Shown in pieces: positions 1-5,880 of a DNA stretch of 12,870 nucleotides. Both the position numbers and the translations under genes were made by a program. The notes beneath the pieces were generated by a model. The model worked only from the letters and a program-made list of their open reading frames with translations, was not told where the DNA came from and did not search any database. Source of the stretch: an uncultured Lachnospiraceae bacterium (lineage in GTDB: Bacteria > Bacillota > Clostridia > Lachnospirales > Lachnospiraceae); the NCBI GenBank assembly GCA_934351765.1, contig CAKRJM010000043.1, positions 1-12,870 on the forward strand. Direction: 5' to 3'. Positions within the stretch are counted from its first letter, which is position 1. Each line of letters begins with the position of its first letter.

Positions 1-100
1 CTCGTTCTTCGATATCCTGATAGTCTTCAAAATTATATTTGTAGTAGCGATAGTTCGCCTTCATATGGTCACTGTATAATACCATCTCATCCGGCTGCAT
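1..100 (-). CDS. Partial unknown protein, N-terminus only (runs off the left edge)
   Basis: An open frame begins at ATG 98-100 on the minus strand and stays open for 33 codons to the window edge. Its residues are rich in Tyr, Asp and Glu, with a run like NYRYYKYNFEDYQD. It starts inside the last codons of the upstream lipoprotein gene (stop at 87-89), an overlap of 14 bases, which suggests translational coupling. The first ATG has only a weak GGTG-like site in front. A second in-frame ATG at 83-85, just after the upstream stop, could be the true start instead. I do not recognise the family from this fragment. It has no signal peptide or membrane segment in the visible part, so it probably begins as a cytosolic protein. 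It is the last visible gene of the minus-strand operon. Confidence 0.55.
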   Translation of the reverse strand, partial: MQPDEMVLYSDHMKANYRYYKYNFEDYQDIEER

Positions 101-1163
101 TTTCACCGGAATTTGACTCCGAAACGCCTGCTTCGATGCTGTCCGGCATAGGCTCACCCGCATCGATCAGAGGCAGATACCAGTCACTGTAGCGATAAGG
201 CCAGCCGCTCTCATCCATATCATCCCAGTAGAGTCCCCACGGACGCAGATAGATTTCATAATGAAATCCATCATCACCATTTTCATAATCTCCGTCGATA
301 CAGATCAGGTTCTCATAATCCAGCAGGCCCGGGTCAACGATCCAGTCCGCATGTTCGATCGCCACATCCGTAAACCAGCCGTCCTCTGACATCACAGTGC
401 CATACTCACCGGTTCCGGCCTCATTCAGGCTGACAGATACCGCAGCCATGGGGTTTGCCCTGGTATAATCCTCGTCCCAGATCGTAAGCGTTCCCGTATA
501 GTCCGTGTCGATGTCGATCACGCCACACACATCCCACCACTGGCCTTCCATACCCTCTGTTTCATAATAACCTGTACAGCCGGTCATTTTCCACCAGCCG
601 TACCATTCGCCGTTCCACCAGCTGAGCAGCTCGTCATCGGTATCGTCAGGCGATGTGGTCTCCAAATCTGTATTGGCTGCCTTTTCCCGGCTGAGTGTGG
701 ACGGCTCAATGGTGATCGTACCGTTTTTCTTGCCAAGCATCTGCTCAAAGGTCGCCTTGACCGTACTGGTCGTATCGGCCAGAACAAAGGCTGTCTGCAC
801 CTCAAGCGTTGCACCCGGTTCAATTTCCTTAAACTGACTATTTGTTACAACATCAAAGGTTTCATAATCGGTAATAACTGATGTGACTTCCAGTTCTACG
901 CCGTTCTGCATAACTGTTTCGCTGACGCTCCACAGATAGGAGGCATTTTCCTTACTGTTGTTTGTGAAGTCCAGTGTCAGAACGATCGCGTCCTTTCCTG
1001 ATGAATCTTCCATGATGCATGCGCCCTTGTAGCGCAGCTCATAATCTCCAAGCTTGATTACATTTGGATCTGCCGCCGTCTTATCCTTGCCGCAGGCCGT
1101 GAGACCGAATAACATCAGCACCACAAGAAGCAGGCAGAAACGTTTTGTCTTCGTCTGTTTCAT
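87..1163 (-). CDS. Two-domain lipoprotein (DUF5067-like N-terminal domain)
   Basis: This is a 358-residue secreted lipoprotein. A Lys/Arg-rich start and hydrophobic core lead to the lipobox LTAC, with Cys24 the expected lipidated residue, so it should sit on the outer face of the membrane. Residues of about 38-157 resemble the DUF5067 immunoglobulin-like fold (pattern LTLDFTNNSKENASYLW, then QNGVELE and an EPGATLEV segment). Residues of about 178-345 form a second domain very rich in Trp, Tyr, Gly and Asp (WWNGEWYGWWKMTGCTGYY, later WWDVCG). I have the impression of similar domains in other Clostridia lipoproteins but cannot name a function. The start at ATG 1161-1163 follows AGGAGG at a five-base gap. 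The stop overlaps the next gene. A binding or envelope role is likely, but the ligand is unknown. Confidence 0.85.
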   Translation of the reverse strand: MKQTKTKRFCLLLVVLMLFGLTACGKDKTAADPNVIKLGDYELRYKGACIMEDSSGKDAIVLTLDFTNNSKENASYLWSVSETVMQNGVELEVTSVITDYETFDVVTNSQFKEIEPGATLEVQTAFVLADTTSTVKATFEQMLGKKNGTITIEPSTLSREKAANTDLETTSPDDTDDELLSWWNGEWYGWWKMTGCTGYYETEGMEGQWWDVCGVIDIDTDYTGTLTIWDEDYTRANPMAAVSVSLNEAGTGEYGTVMSEDGWFTDVAIEHADWIVDPGLLDYENLICIDGDYENGDDGFHYEIYLRPWGLYWDDMDESGWPYRYSDWYLPLIDAGEPMPDSIEAGVSESNSGENAAG

Positions 1164-1345
1164 AATTTCCTCCTAACATAATTCCATGATATACCAATCG
1201 ACAAACCTGCCGATATCGTAACGGTAAACGTCAAAACCGCCAGGGAAAAGGCAGAACAGATACCTGTCATCCAATCCCAATCCCCTGGCGGTAACGCTCG
1301 CGCGACATGATCCTCAGCTTCCTCGCCGTTCAAGCTCTTTTTCAC
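1160..1345 (-). CDS. Possible small single-helix membrane protein, or remnant of one
   Basis: A 61-codon frame opens with GTG at 1343-1345 and ends with TGA overlapping the ATG of the lipoprotein gene (ATGA). Its last 36 residues look like a real transmembrane segment (GICSAFSLAVLTFTVTISAG) followed by a positive tail (NYVRRKL). Its first 25 residues look unnatural. In the neighbouring frame, an ATG at 1306-1308 encodes MSRERYRQGIGIG and stops at 1267-1269, again in an ATGA overlap with the in-frame ATG at 1268-1270. Joining the two frames would give a sensible protein of about 49 residues. The junction lies on a GGGATT tandem repeat, a typical slippage site. It may be a frameshifted gene, two coupled mini-ORFs or chance. 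The GTG start has GGAGG 12 bases upstream, which is long spacing. Confidence 0.3.
   Translation of the reverse strand: MKKSLNGEEAEDHVARALPPGDWDWMTGICSAFSLAVLTFTVTISAGLSIGISWNYVRRKL
1236..1292. repeat. 10-bp inverted repeat inside the 1164-1422 gap
   Basis: ACCGCCAGGG at 1236-1245 and CCCTGGCGGT at 1283-1292 are perfect reverse complements separated by 37 bases. The transcript could form a hairpin here in either direction, but no U-run follows, so it does not look like a terminator. Confidence 0.6.
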
Positions 1346-1379
1346 GGTATCATGCAGCCTCCGTGCAGGTATTGAGCTT
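1332..1379 (-). promoter_or_regulatory. Nested inverted repeats downstream of the small lipoprotein gene
   Basis: AAGCTC (1332-1337) pairs with GAGCTT (1374-1379), and inside it CACGG (1343-1347) pairs with CCGTG (1361-1365). In the minus-strand RNA this is a two-tier stem. The GTG that could start the 61-codon frame lies within the inner helix, as does part of the GGAGG ahead of it, so the structure could hide that start. It could equally be a processing or stabilising element between two lipoprotein genes. The helices are short, so confidence is low. Confidence 0.3.
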
Positions 1380-1422
1380 TTGATCAGGTAAGTGAAATGA
1401 CGCGTGTTGTGCTTCTATATGA

Positions 1423-1755
1423 TCATTTTTTTGTAAAGGTTCCGCTGATGCCGTAGCCGGAGTTCTCCTCCATGGTAAGGCTGTTGCCATCTACCGAAAA
1501 CGTATATGTAGACGGCTCACTCCAGGTTTCCAGCGTCACCGTAAGCTGATCCTCTTCAATGCTGTAGGTACCTTTTTGCTTCATGTAAGCATTTTCCATG
1601 GTACATTTTCCTTTTCCGTTAAACGACCATGTAATTACACCATCAGCACCAAGCTCTGCTGACCATGTGCCAGCCAGCGCGTCCTTGCTTCCACAGGCGG
1701 CAAGCGTTAAAATCATAATCGCTGCAACCAGGAGCAGTCCTGCAAGTTTCTTCAT
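1423..1755 (-). CDS. Small lipocalin-like lipoprotein
   Basis: This is a 110-residue lipoprotein. The signal peptide starts MKKLAGLLL and ends in the lipobox LAAC, with Cys21 lipidated. The mature part begins with a short SKDAL linker and GTW, followed by alternating beta strands (ITWSFNGKGKCTM, GTYSIEEDQLTVTL, YTFSVDGNSLTM, GISGTFTKK). This is the layout of small lipocalin/DUF5640-like proteins, in which GTW opens the barrel. The start is set at ATG 1753-1755 because the signal peptide begins there and AAAGGA lies nine bases upstream. An in-frame ATG 16 codons earlier (1801-1803) would put a polar stretch before the signal. The gene follows the zinc-ribbon gene by 40 bases. The ligand is unknown. 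Confidence 0.85.
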   Translation of the reverse strand: MKKLAGLLLVAAIMILTLAACGSKDALAGTWSAELGADGVITWSFNGKGKCTMENAYMKQKGTYSIEEDQLTVTLETWSEPSTYTFSVDGNSLTMEENSGYGISGTFTKK

Positions 1756-1795
1756 TTTTGAATGTCCTTTCTGTTCTGAATCATTGACAAATAGC

Positions 1796-2566
1796 TCAGC
1801 CATTTATTGCGCCGCCGCAGTATTCGCAGCAGCCGCTGGCATCCGGGGTAGTAGTTGCTCCGCAGTAGGGACAGGTAACCGCTGCTTTGGGGGCAGCCGC
1901 CTGCTCAATCTTCTTCCTTACATCTGTGCGGAGCTGCGTCAGTGCCTGACGGATCTCCTCGCCGAGCTTTTTATAATTGCGGTACTCAACATTGGTTTCC
2001 GGGTTACATCTCGATGTCATACCCGGACGCATCGCAGGCGGCGGGACAATATCCACGGAGCTGGTGTTGATCTGAAAACGCATTTCGTCAAAATAGGAAT
2101 TGTTGACGAAGATGGTGATATAAAAATCATAGGAATATTCGTAGCGCGGCGGATTATAGCTGACTTCCTTTCCATCCTTATCCTTACGTTTGATCTCGGA
2201 GGAGCGTTCATCAATATCAAGATTACAGCCCGTCACATCTGCAAAATCCAAAACATCCGGGTTGGCCTCCAGTAAATCTCTTGCCCGCGTTACCATGAAT
2301 TTTCCGGCATCCTCGTCAAGAAGCACCTTCGTATTCGTTCCGAGAACTCTGGTCGTATGGAATGCCGCAACCTTTTCCCGATTCTCTTCCCGATAAGCCA
2401 GCTGCTCCCTGATTTCCTCAACTGTGCTGTTGCGTCGGTCAGAGAACCATGGAGAAAGCTTCCTGGCACAGTTTTTGCAGAGATTGCCGTCCTCCAGCTT
2501 GCGGTTTCCAAGCATACCGATCTTCTCACCGCAAATATCACAGTATTTCTTATCAAACAGTCCCAT
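1796..2566 (-). CDS. DUF4428-like protein with zinc ribbons at both ends
   Basis: This is a 256-residue cytosolic protein with no signal or membrane segment. The N-terminus carries a zinc-ribbon-like Cys set, C9-x2-C12 and C30-x2-C33, with the spacing and surrounding residues (YCDICGEKIG, LCKNCARKLSPWF) of the DUF4428 family. The C-terminus carries a second set, C232-x2-C235 and C247-x2-C250 (CPYCG, CEYCGG), of the kind often found as a zinc-ribbon tail. Between them, residues of about 85-180 form a beta-rich domain that I cannot name, followed by a helical Lys/Glu stretch. The start at ATG 2564-2566 has GGAG six bases upstream. Zinc binding is inferred from the cysteines. The role is unknown, but two ribbons suggest an adaptor or assembly function. 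Confidence 0.85.
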   Translation of the reverse strand: MGLFDKKYCDICGEKIGMLGNRKLEDGNLCKNCARKLSPWFSDRRNSTVEEIREQLAYREENREKVAAFHTTRVLGTNTKVLLDEDAGKFMVTRARDLLEANPDVLDFADVTGCNLDIDERSSEIKRKDKDGKEVSYNPPRYEYSYDFYITIFVNNSYFDEMRFQINTSSVDIVPPPAMRPGMTSRCNPETNVEYRNYKKLGEEIRQALTQLRTDVRKKIEQAAAPKAAVTCPYCGATTTPDASGCCEYCGGAING

Positions 2567-2597
2567 ATCGGTCTCCTTTGCCGTTCGTCATTCTGCT

Positions 2598-3017
2598 TTA
2601 TGCTGCAGGCTGCGCATCGTCTTCCTTGGAATTGAGCACCGCACCATAGATGTAAAGTCCAGGCACCACGAGACCTGTCAGAACGCTCAGGATATCAAAA
2701 TCACCGCCGTTGACAAGGTTGAAGATCATGCTCAGAACACAGAATACGATCACGACAATGCCCCAGCCTACGAGCTTTTTGCTCTGATTTCCATGCTTAC
2801 TATACTTCACTCCCAGGATCCCTGCGATCAGTTCACAGATACCGCCTGCCAGAGTGAGGATCAAAACCAGAAAATAGTTAAACGAGAGCGCCGAGCCTAT
2901 ACCAATTCCGGTTGCCACTACACCAATTCCGGCGACAAAAACACCGGCAATGATCGTCAGTGCTGCTGCGATAATCATAAGAATCCCTGTAACCATTAAA
3001 AATTTGTGACCTTTCAT
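2598..3017 (-). CDS. Four-helix integral membrane protein
   Basis: This 139-residue protein has four hydrophobic segments, near residues 5-27, 44-67, 83-100 and 106-127. Glycine- and alanine-rich helices and a short charged tail (SKEDDAQPAA) suggest a small polytopic membrane protein of the DUF308 or tetraspan type. I do not recognise a specific family. The start at ATG 3015-3017 is preferred because GGAGG lies eight bases upstream. A longer in-frame start at 3068 would translate the tandem repeat into a polar leader (MKQSRHEAKQIKK), which is less likely. The gene is 31 bases ahead of the zinc-ribbon gene. Helices in a DUF4428 neighbourhood suggest the two products might meet at the membrane, but nothing in the sequence proves it. 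Confidence 0.8.
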   Translation of the reverse strand: MKGHKFLMVTGILMIIAAALTIIAGVFVAGIGVVATGIGIGSALSFNYFLVLILTLAGGICELIAGILGVKYSKHGNQSKKLVGWGIVVIVFCVLSMIFNLVNGGDFDILSVLTGLVVPGLYIYGAVLNSKEDDAQPAA

Positions 3018-3037
3018 TGTTAAATCCTCCTTTTTTA

Positions 3038-3085
3038 TCTGCTTTGCTTCATGTCTGCTTTGTTTCATGTCTGCTTTGTTTCCTG
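3038..3085. repeat. Three tandem copies of a 16-bp unit
   Basis: The unit is tctgctttgtttcatg on the plus strand. Copies lie at 3038-3053 (one C for T), 3054-3069 (the consensus) and 3070-3085 (one C for A). The array fills most of the space between the stop of the DUF6935-like gene and the ribosome binding site of the membrane-protein gene. The period is not a multiple of three, so it is not a coding repeat. Confidence 0.9.
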
Positions 3086-3099
3086 TTTCCGTTTTTCTG

Positions 3100-3591
3100 C
3101 TATGCCCACGGATCCTCCGCCGCCGGAATGCGGATCCCGCTTAACATACTGGAATATTCCCAGAGAAACCACTCTCCGGTCAAGCCTTTCTGCCGCAGCT
3201 TCATGGGGCGTGGGGAATCTGCACCTGCTGTCTTCAGGAATACCCGAAGATATCCCGGCTCTATATCCTGCGGTCTTGGGTCTTCCAGTACATTGAGAAC
3301 ATACGGCCGGCACGGCTGATAACCGTTCTGCGGTGCTGCACCTTCAAAATAGGCAAGCGGCAGATAGGGCTTGCCGCGCAGTCGGTCGCGCAGGAACTGA
3401 CCATCATACGGTGTCATAGGCCTTGGCCCCCGCAGAAGGTTCATCGCAGCAGTACCTGCATCTTTATCCCGGTCGAACAATGCCAGTGCACACAGAAACA
3501 ATGCACAGATATGCTCCGGTTTTCGTCCTTCTGCGGCGAGTGCTTCAAACTCCGGCAAGTTCTCCGGTATTTTCTGAATTATAACCTGCAA
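3100..3591 (-). CDS. DUF6935-like protein
   Basis: This is a roughly 163-residue cytosolic protein with the signature of DUF6935-type proteins common in Clostridia. It has a helical first half with LFLCALALF and NLLRGPRPMTPYDGQFL, then RGKPYLPLAYFEGA, a beta-rich GYLRVFLKTAGADSPRPM, LRQKGLTGEWFLWE, and the closing IRIPAAEDPWA. I place it in that family from memory of the pattern, and its function is unknown. No ATG is available near the start. TTG at 3589-3591 lies ten bases after AGGAGG and is the best start. The upstream TTG at 3598-3600 is only two bases from that site. It follows the receiver-like gene by 18 bases, so the two are surely co-transcribed. Confidence 0.8.
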   Translation of the reverse strand: MQVIIQKIPENLPEFEALAAEGRKPEHICALFLCALALFDRDKDAGTAAMNLLRGPRPMTPYDGQFLRDRLRGKPYLPLAYFEGAAPQNGYQPCRPYVLNVLEDPRPQDIEPGYLRVFLKTAGADSPRPMKLRQKGLTGEWFLWEYSSMLSGIRIPAAEDPWA

Positions 3592-3609
3592 TATAACCAA
3601 TCCTCCTTC

Positions 3610-3993
3610 CTAAAGCATATCGATCACACCTGCGAGATACGTCGGCGATACGGATGCATAGATAAAATTATCGACCAGCTGATCCTTCACCGCCTGCCGC
3701 ACATTGGCTGCAAGCATTTCGTCTATGCGCTCATCCACCAGCAGCAAAATCTTACAGTCCCACCCCAGCTTCTTAACTTCATTCCGGATCTTCAGCCGTT
3801 CGCTCAGCTTCCAGACACCCTGCCGCATGACCTCCATAACAAGCACATTGGCATGACAGACTCGGCATAGGTCAAGCGTTTTCTCCGGATTCGAAGAACG
3901 GTAGACAATAAAATCCGGATCACATCTCGTGAGCGACTGCTCAACAGCCTCTGCCAAAAGACCGGCATTCATATCCAGCACGATTCTTCGCAT
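3610..3993 (-). CDS. Stand-alone receiver-like protein with the phospho-acceptor Asp replaced by Glu
   Basis: This 127-residue protein has the length and alternating strand-helix pattern of a response-regulator receiver domain, with no output domain. Strand 1 is RRIVLDMN, strand 3 is NVLVMEV, strand 4 is CKILLLVDE and strand 5 is DNFIYASV. Against the receiver consensus, the acceptor Asp of strand 3 is Glu54, the Thr/Ser after strand 4 is Val86, and the Lys after strand 5 is missing (Ala113 region). Of the acidic pair after strand 1 only Asp7 remains. Phosphorylation by the usual chemistry is therefore unlikely. Glu may mimic a constant active state, or the domain may act as a binding adaptor. 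The ATG at 3991-3993 has GGAAG about eight bases ahead. It heads the minus-strand operon, divergent from a sensor-kinase operon. The fold call is inferred from pattern only. Confidence 0.7.
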   Translation of the reverse strand: MRRIVLDMNAGLLAEAVEQSLTRCDPDFIVYRSSNPEKTLDLCRVCHANVLVMEVMRQGVWKLSERLKIRNEVKKLGWDCKILLLVDERIDEMLAANVRQAVKDQLVDNFIYASVSPTYLAGVIDML

Positions 3994-4040
3994 CGTTGCT
4001 CTTCCACCGCCTTTCTCTTTTTTATAAATCTTTCATTTAC

Positions 4041-4081
4041 ATTTTAACGGATAAAAGCCCCTTCCGCCCCCGCCAATTGGC
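4041..4081 (-). promoter_or_regulatory. Candidate promoter and 10-bp palindrome ahead of the receiver-like gene
   Basis: GCCAATTGGC at 4072-4081 is a perfect palindrome. On the minus strand its right half gives TTGGCG (4076-4071), and 17 bases further on lies TATCCG (4053-4048), a weak sigma-A-like pair pointing to the minus-strand operon. A regulator bound at the palindrome would cover the -35 box. The -10 match is poor, so the promoter call is tentative. The remainder of 3994-4181 shows no gene. Confidence 0.25.
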
Positions 4082-4181
4082 TAGGTTTTCTGTTTTTTCC
4101 GTTTATGAAACTTAAAAATACAGAATCCATCGATACGCCTCCCCCAAAGAGCCGGAAACGCATTGCCTTTTTATATCCATC

Positions 4182-4223
4182 TATGATACTATGATATGAA
4201 AGGTAGGGTGGAGGTATCATATC
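4182..4223 (+). promoter_or_regulatory. Overlapping hairpins around the ribosome binding site of the 7TM gene
   Basis: TATGATAC (4182-4189) pairs with GTATCATA (4214-4221), and GATATGA (4193-4199) pairs with TCATATC (4217-4223). The two pairings share the right-hand bases, so only one can form at a time. The GTGGAGG ribosome binding site (4208-4214) sits in the loop or at its edge, ten bases before ATG 4225. TATGAT at 4190-4195 could also serve as a -10 box, although no good -35 is visible. In that case the transcript would start downstream of the left arms and the symmetry would act as DNA, for example as an operator. Confidence 0.35.
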
Positions 4224-4224
4224 T

Positions 4225-5874
4225 ATGAGTAAGACGACAAAAAGAAGTATCCTGCTTGCACTGGTCGCACTGGGATTGATTGTGTTTGCCATGTGGCTTC
4301 GATATGCCAGCCGAACCATTCTTCACCACCCGTTCTATAGTTATCTGCGAAGCGGGATCTATATTTTTCTGTTCTGCATGTGGGGGATCTCTCTTCGTCT
4401 CCGTATTATACAGACGCAGGTGCGGCGCTATTTAGTGACAATTTCCGTACTGATGGTGCTGTGGCTTCTCCTGCGCTCGATCAAATTTTCCATCAACAGC
4501 GCAGAGGCCGGGCGCTGGCTATGGTACTTCTACTATGGCCCCATACTGTATATTCCCATACTGTCGCTCTTTGTTTCCCTGTCGCTGGGCAAAGCAGAAA
4601 ACTTCCGCCTGCCGCGATGGACAAAGCTTCTGTATATACCGGCGTTTCTGCTGCTTTTACTTGTTCTGACAAACGATCTGCACCAGTGGGTATTCTCCTT
4701 TCCATCCGGTATTTTATCCGATCAGGACTACCGATATGAGGCCGGCTACTTCTTCGTACTGGGCTGGGAGCTTCTGTGTGCGGTATTCTCGCTCGTTTTG
4801 ATGGTAAAAAGCTGCCGTATCCCGCACACCAGAAAATTTCGCTGGCTGCCGCTGATTCCGTTTTCACTTTCGCTGGCCTATGTCTATGCGTATGTCAAAG
4901 AAGTCTACTGGGTCTGGGTGCTTGCCGGCGATATCACGGTGTCACAGTGCCTGATCTTTGCAAGTATCTTTGAATGCTGTATCCAATGCGGACTGATCCC
5001 GTCCAACCTCGGATACCGGGAACTGTTTGAGGCAACAAGTCTGCCGGTTCAGATCACAGATAATGCGTTTTGCACCACATATGTATCCGCCGCCATGCAT
5101 GGAGCACTGCCGCAAACCGAACTGTGTCACATACAGACGGATACCGTCCAGCTGGACGACAATACGCTTCTGAAGCGGCATAAGCTGCGCCGCGGATGGG
5201 TATTCTGGAAAGAGGACATTTCAGAACTGAATCAGATTCAAAAAGAACTGGAGCAGACACACGATGAGCTTCGTGATACCGGAGACGTCCTTGCGGCGGA
5301 AAACGCACAGCACGCAAGGCTGTTAAAGCTGGCGGAGGAAAACCGCCTGTACAATATCATGGAGTCGCAGACGGCAAACCAGATCACGACACTGCAGGCG
5401 CTTCTGGCAGATTTACGACAGACAGAGGATCTGAAGCAGGCGGAACATCTGCTGGGTCAGGTCATCATTCTCGGTACCTATATCAAACGCAGAAACAACC
5501 TGATTTTTGTCGGTGTTCAGCGCGGTTCGATCTCCGTACAGGAGCTCAGACTGTGTCTCAACGAATCGATTGAAAACCTCAACCTGTATGGGGCAGACTG
5601 CAAAGCGCTTGTCACCGGCGGCGGACAGCTAACCGTCGAACAGGCGGCGCAGGCCTATGATCTGTTTGAAGCGGTCGTGGAGGCGAGTCTGGAATCGCTG
5701 CAGTCCCTGCTGATCTCCATAGAGGTCAGAGAACAGGTACAGGTAAACCTCTGCATTTCAGGCGCGCAGACTCTTTGCGGGCTGAGCACACAATTCCCCG
5801 GCTTAGAATGGGAACAGGATGAGGATGGGCTTCAGTATATTATGCTGAAGCCGGAAAAATCGGTGGGGGTATAA
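4225..5874 (+). CDS. 7TM membrane sensor with a degenerate histidine-kinase tail
   Basis: This 549-residue protein opens with seven hydrophobic segments (about residues 8-258), the layout of the histidine-kinase N-terminal 7TM sensor region. Residues 261-330 look like a PAS domain (GYRELFEATSLPVQITDN, ending GWVFWKEDISEL). A coiled coil follows (331-372), then a DHp-like helical pair (373-425, ending GTYIKRRNNL) and a C-terminal domain (about 470-543) with GHKL-like spacing. The expected phospho-histidine is absent: the helix reads YNIMESQTANQI. The N-box Asn (FEAVVEASLESL) and the glycine-rich ATP lid are also gone. It is best seen as a signalling pseudokinase that controls the kinase encoded next. 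GGAGG precedes the ATG. The extracellular signal is unknown. Confidence 0.8.
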   Translation: MSKTTKRSILLALVALGLIVFAMWLRYASRTILHHPFYSYLRSGIYIFLFCMWGISLRLRIIQTQVRRYLVTISVLMVLWLLLRSIKFSINSAEAGRWLWYFYYGPILYIPILSLFVSLSLGKAENFRLPRWTKLLYIPAFLLLLLVLTNDLHQWVFSFPSGILSDQDYRYEAGYFFVLGWELLCAVFSLVLMVKSCRIPHTRKFRWLPLIPFSLSLAYVYAYVKEVYWVWVLAGDITVSQCLIFASIFECCIQCGLIPSNLGYRELFEATSLPVQITDNAFCTTYVSAAMHGALPQTELCHIQTDTVQLDDNTLLKRHKLRRGWVFWKEDISELNQIQKELEQTHDELRDTGDVLAAENAQHARLLKLAEENRLYNIMESQTANQITTLQALLADLRQTEDLKQAEHLLGQVIILGTYIKRRNNLIFVGVQRGSISVQELRLCLNESIENLNLYGADCKALVTGGGQLTVEQAAQAYDLFEAVVEASLESLQSLLISIEVREQVQVNLCISGAQTLCGLSTQFPGLEWEQDEDGLQYIMLKPEKSVGV

Positions 5875-5880
5875 ACGCAT

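Noticed and set aside
1598..2275. Plus-strand open frame of 225 codons
   Set aside because: It lies antisense to the small lipoprotein and zinc-ribbon genes, has no good ribosome binding site, and its product has an irregular composition. The minus-strand genes have clear motifs and starts.
2424..2999. Plus-strand open frame of 191 codons
   Set aside because: It is antisense to the membrane-protein and zinc-ribbon genes. The His/Asp/Asn-rich product is typical of reversed hydrophobic coding sequence.
3018..3068. Longer start of the four-helix membrane protein at 3068
   Set aside because: It would translate the 16-bp repeat into a polar leader and bypass the good GGAGG site before the ATG at 3015-3017.
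3038..3085. CRISPR array
   Set aside because: The three 16-bp units are directly adjacent with no spacers and no cas genes nearby, so this is a simple tandem repeat.
4044..4319. Minus-strand open frame in the divergent intergenic region
   Set aside because: It overlaps the start of the 7TM gene, lacks a ribosome binding site, and its product shows no recognisable pattern.
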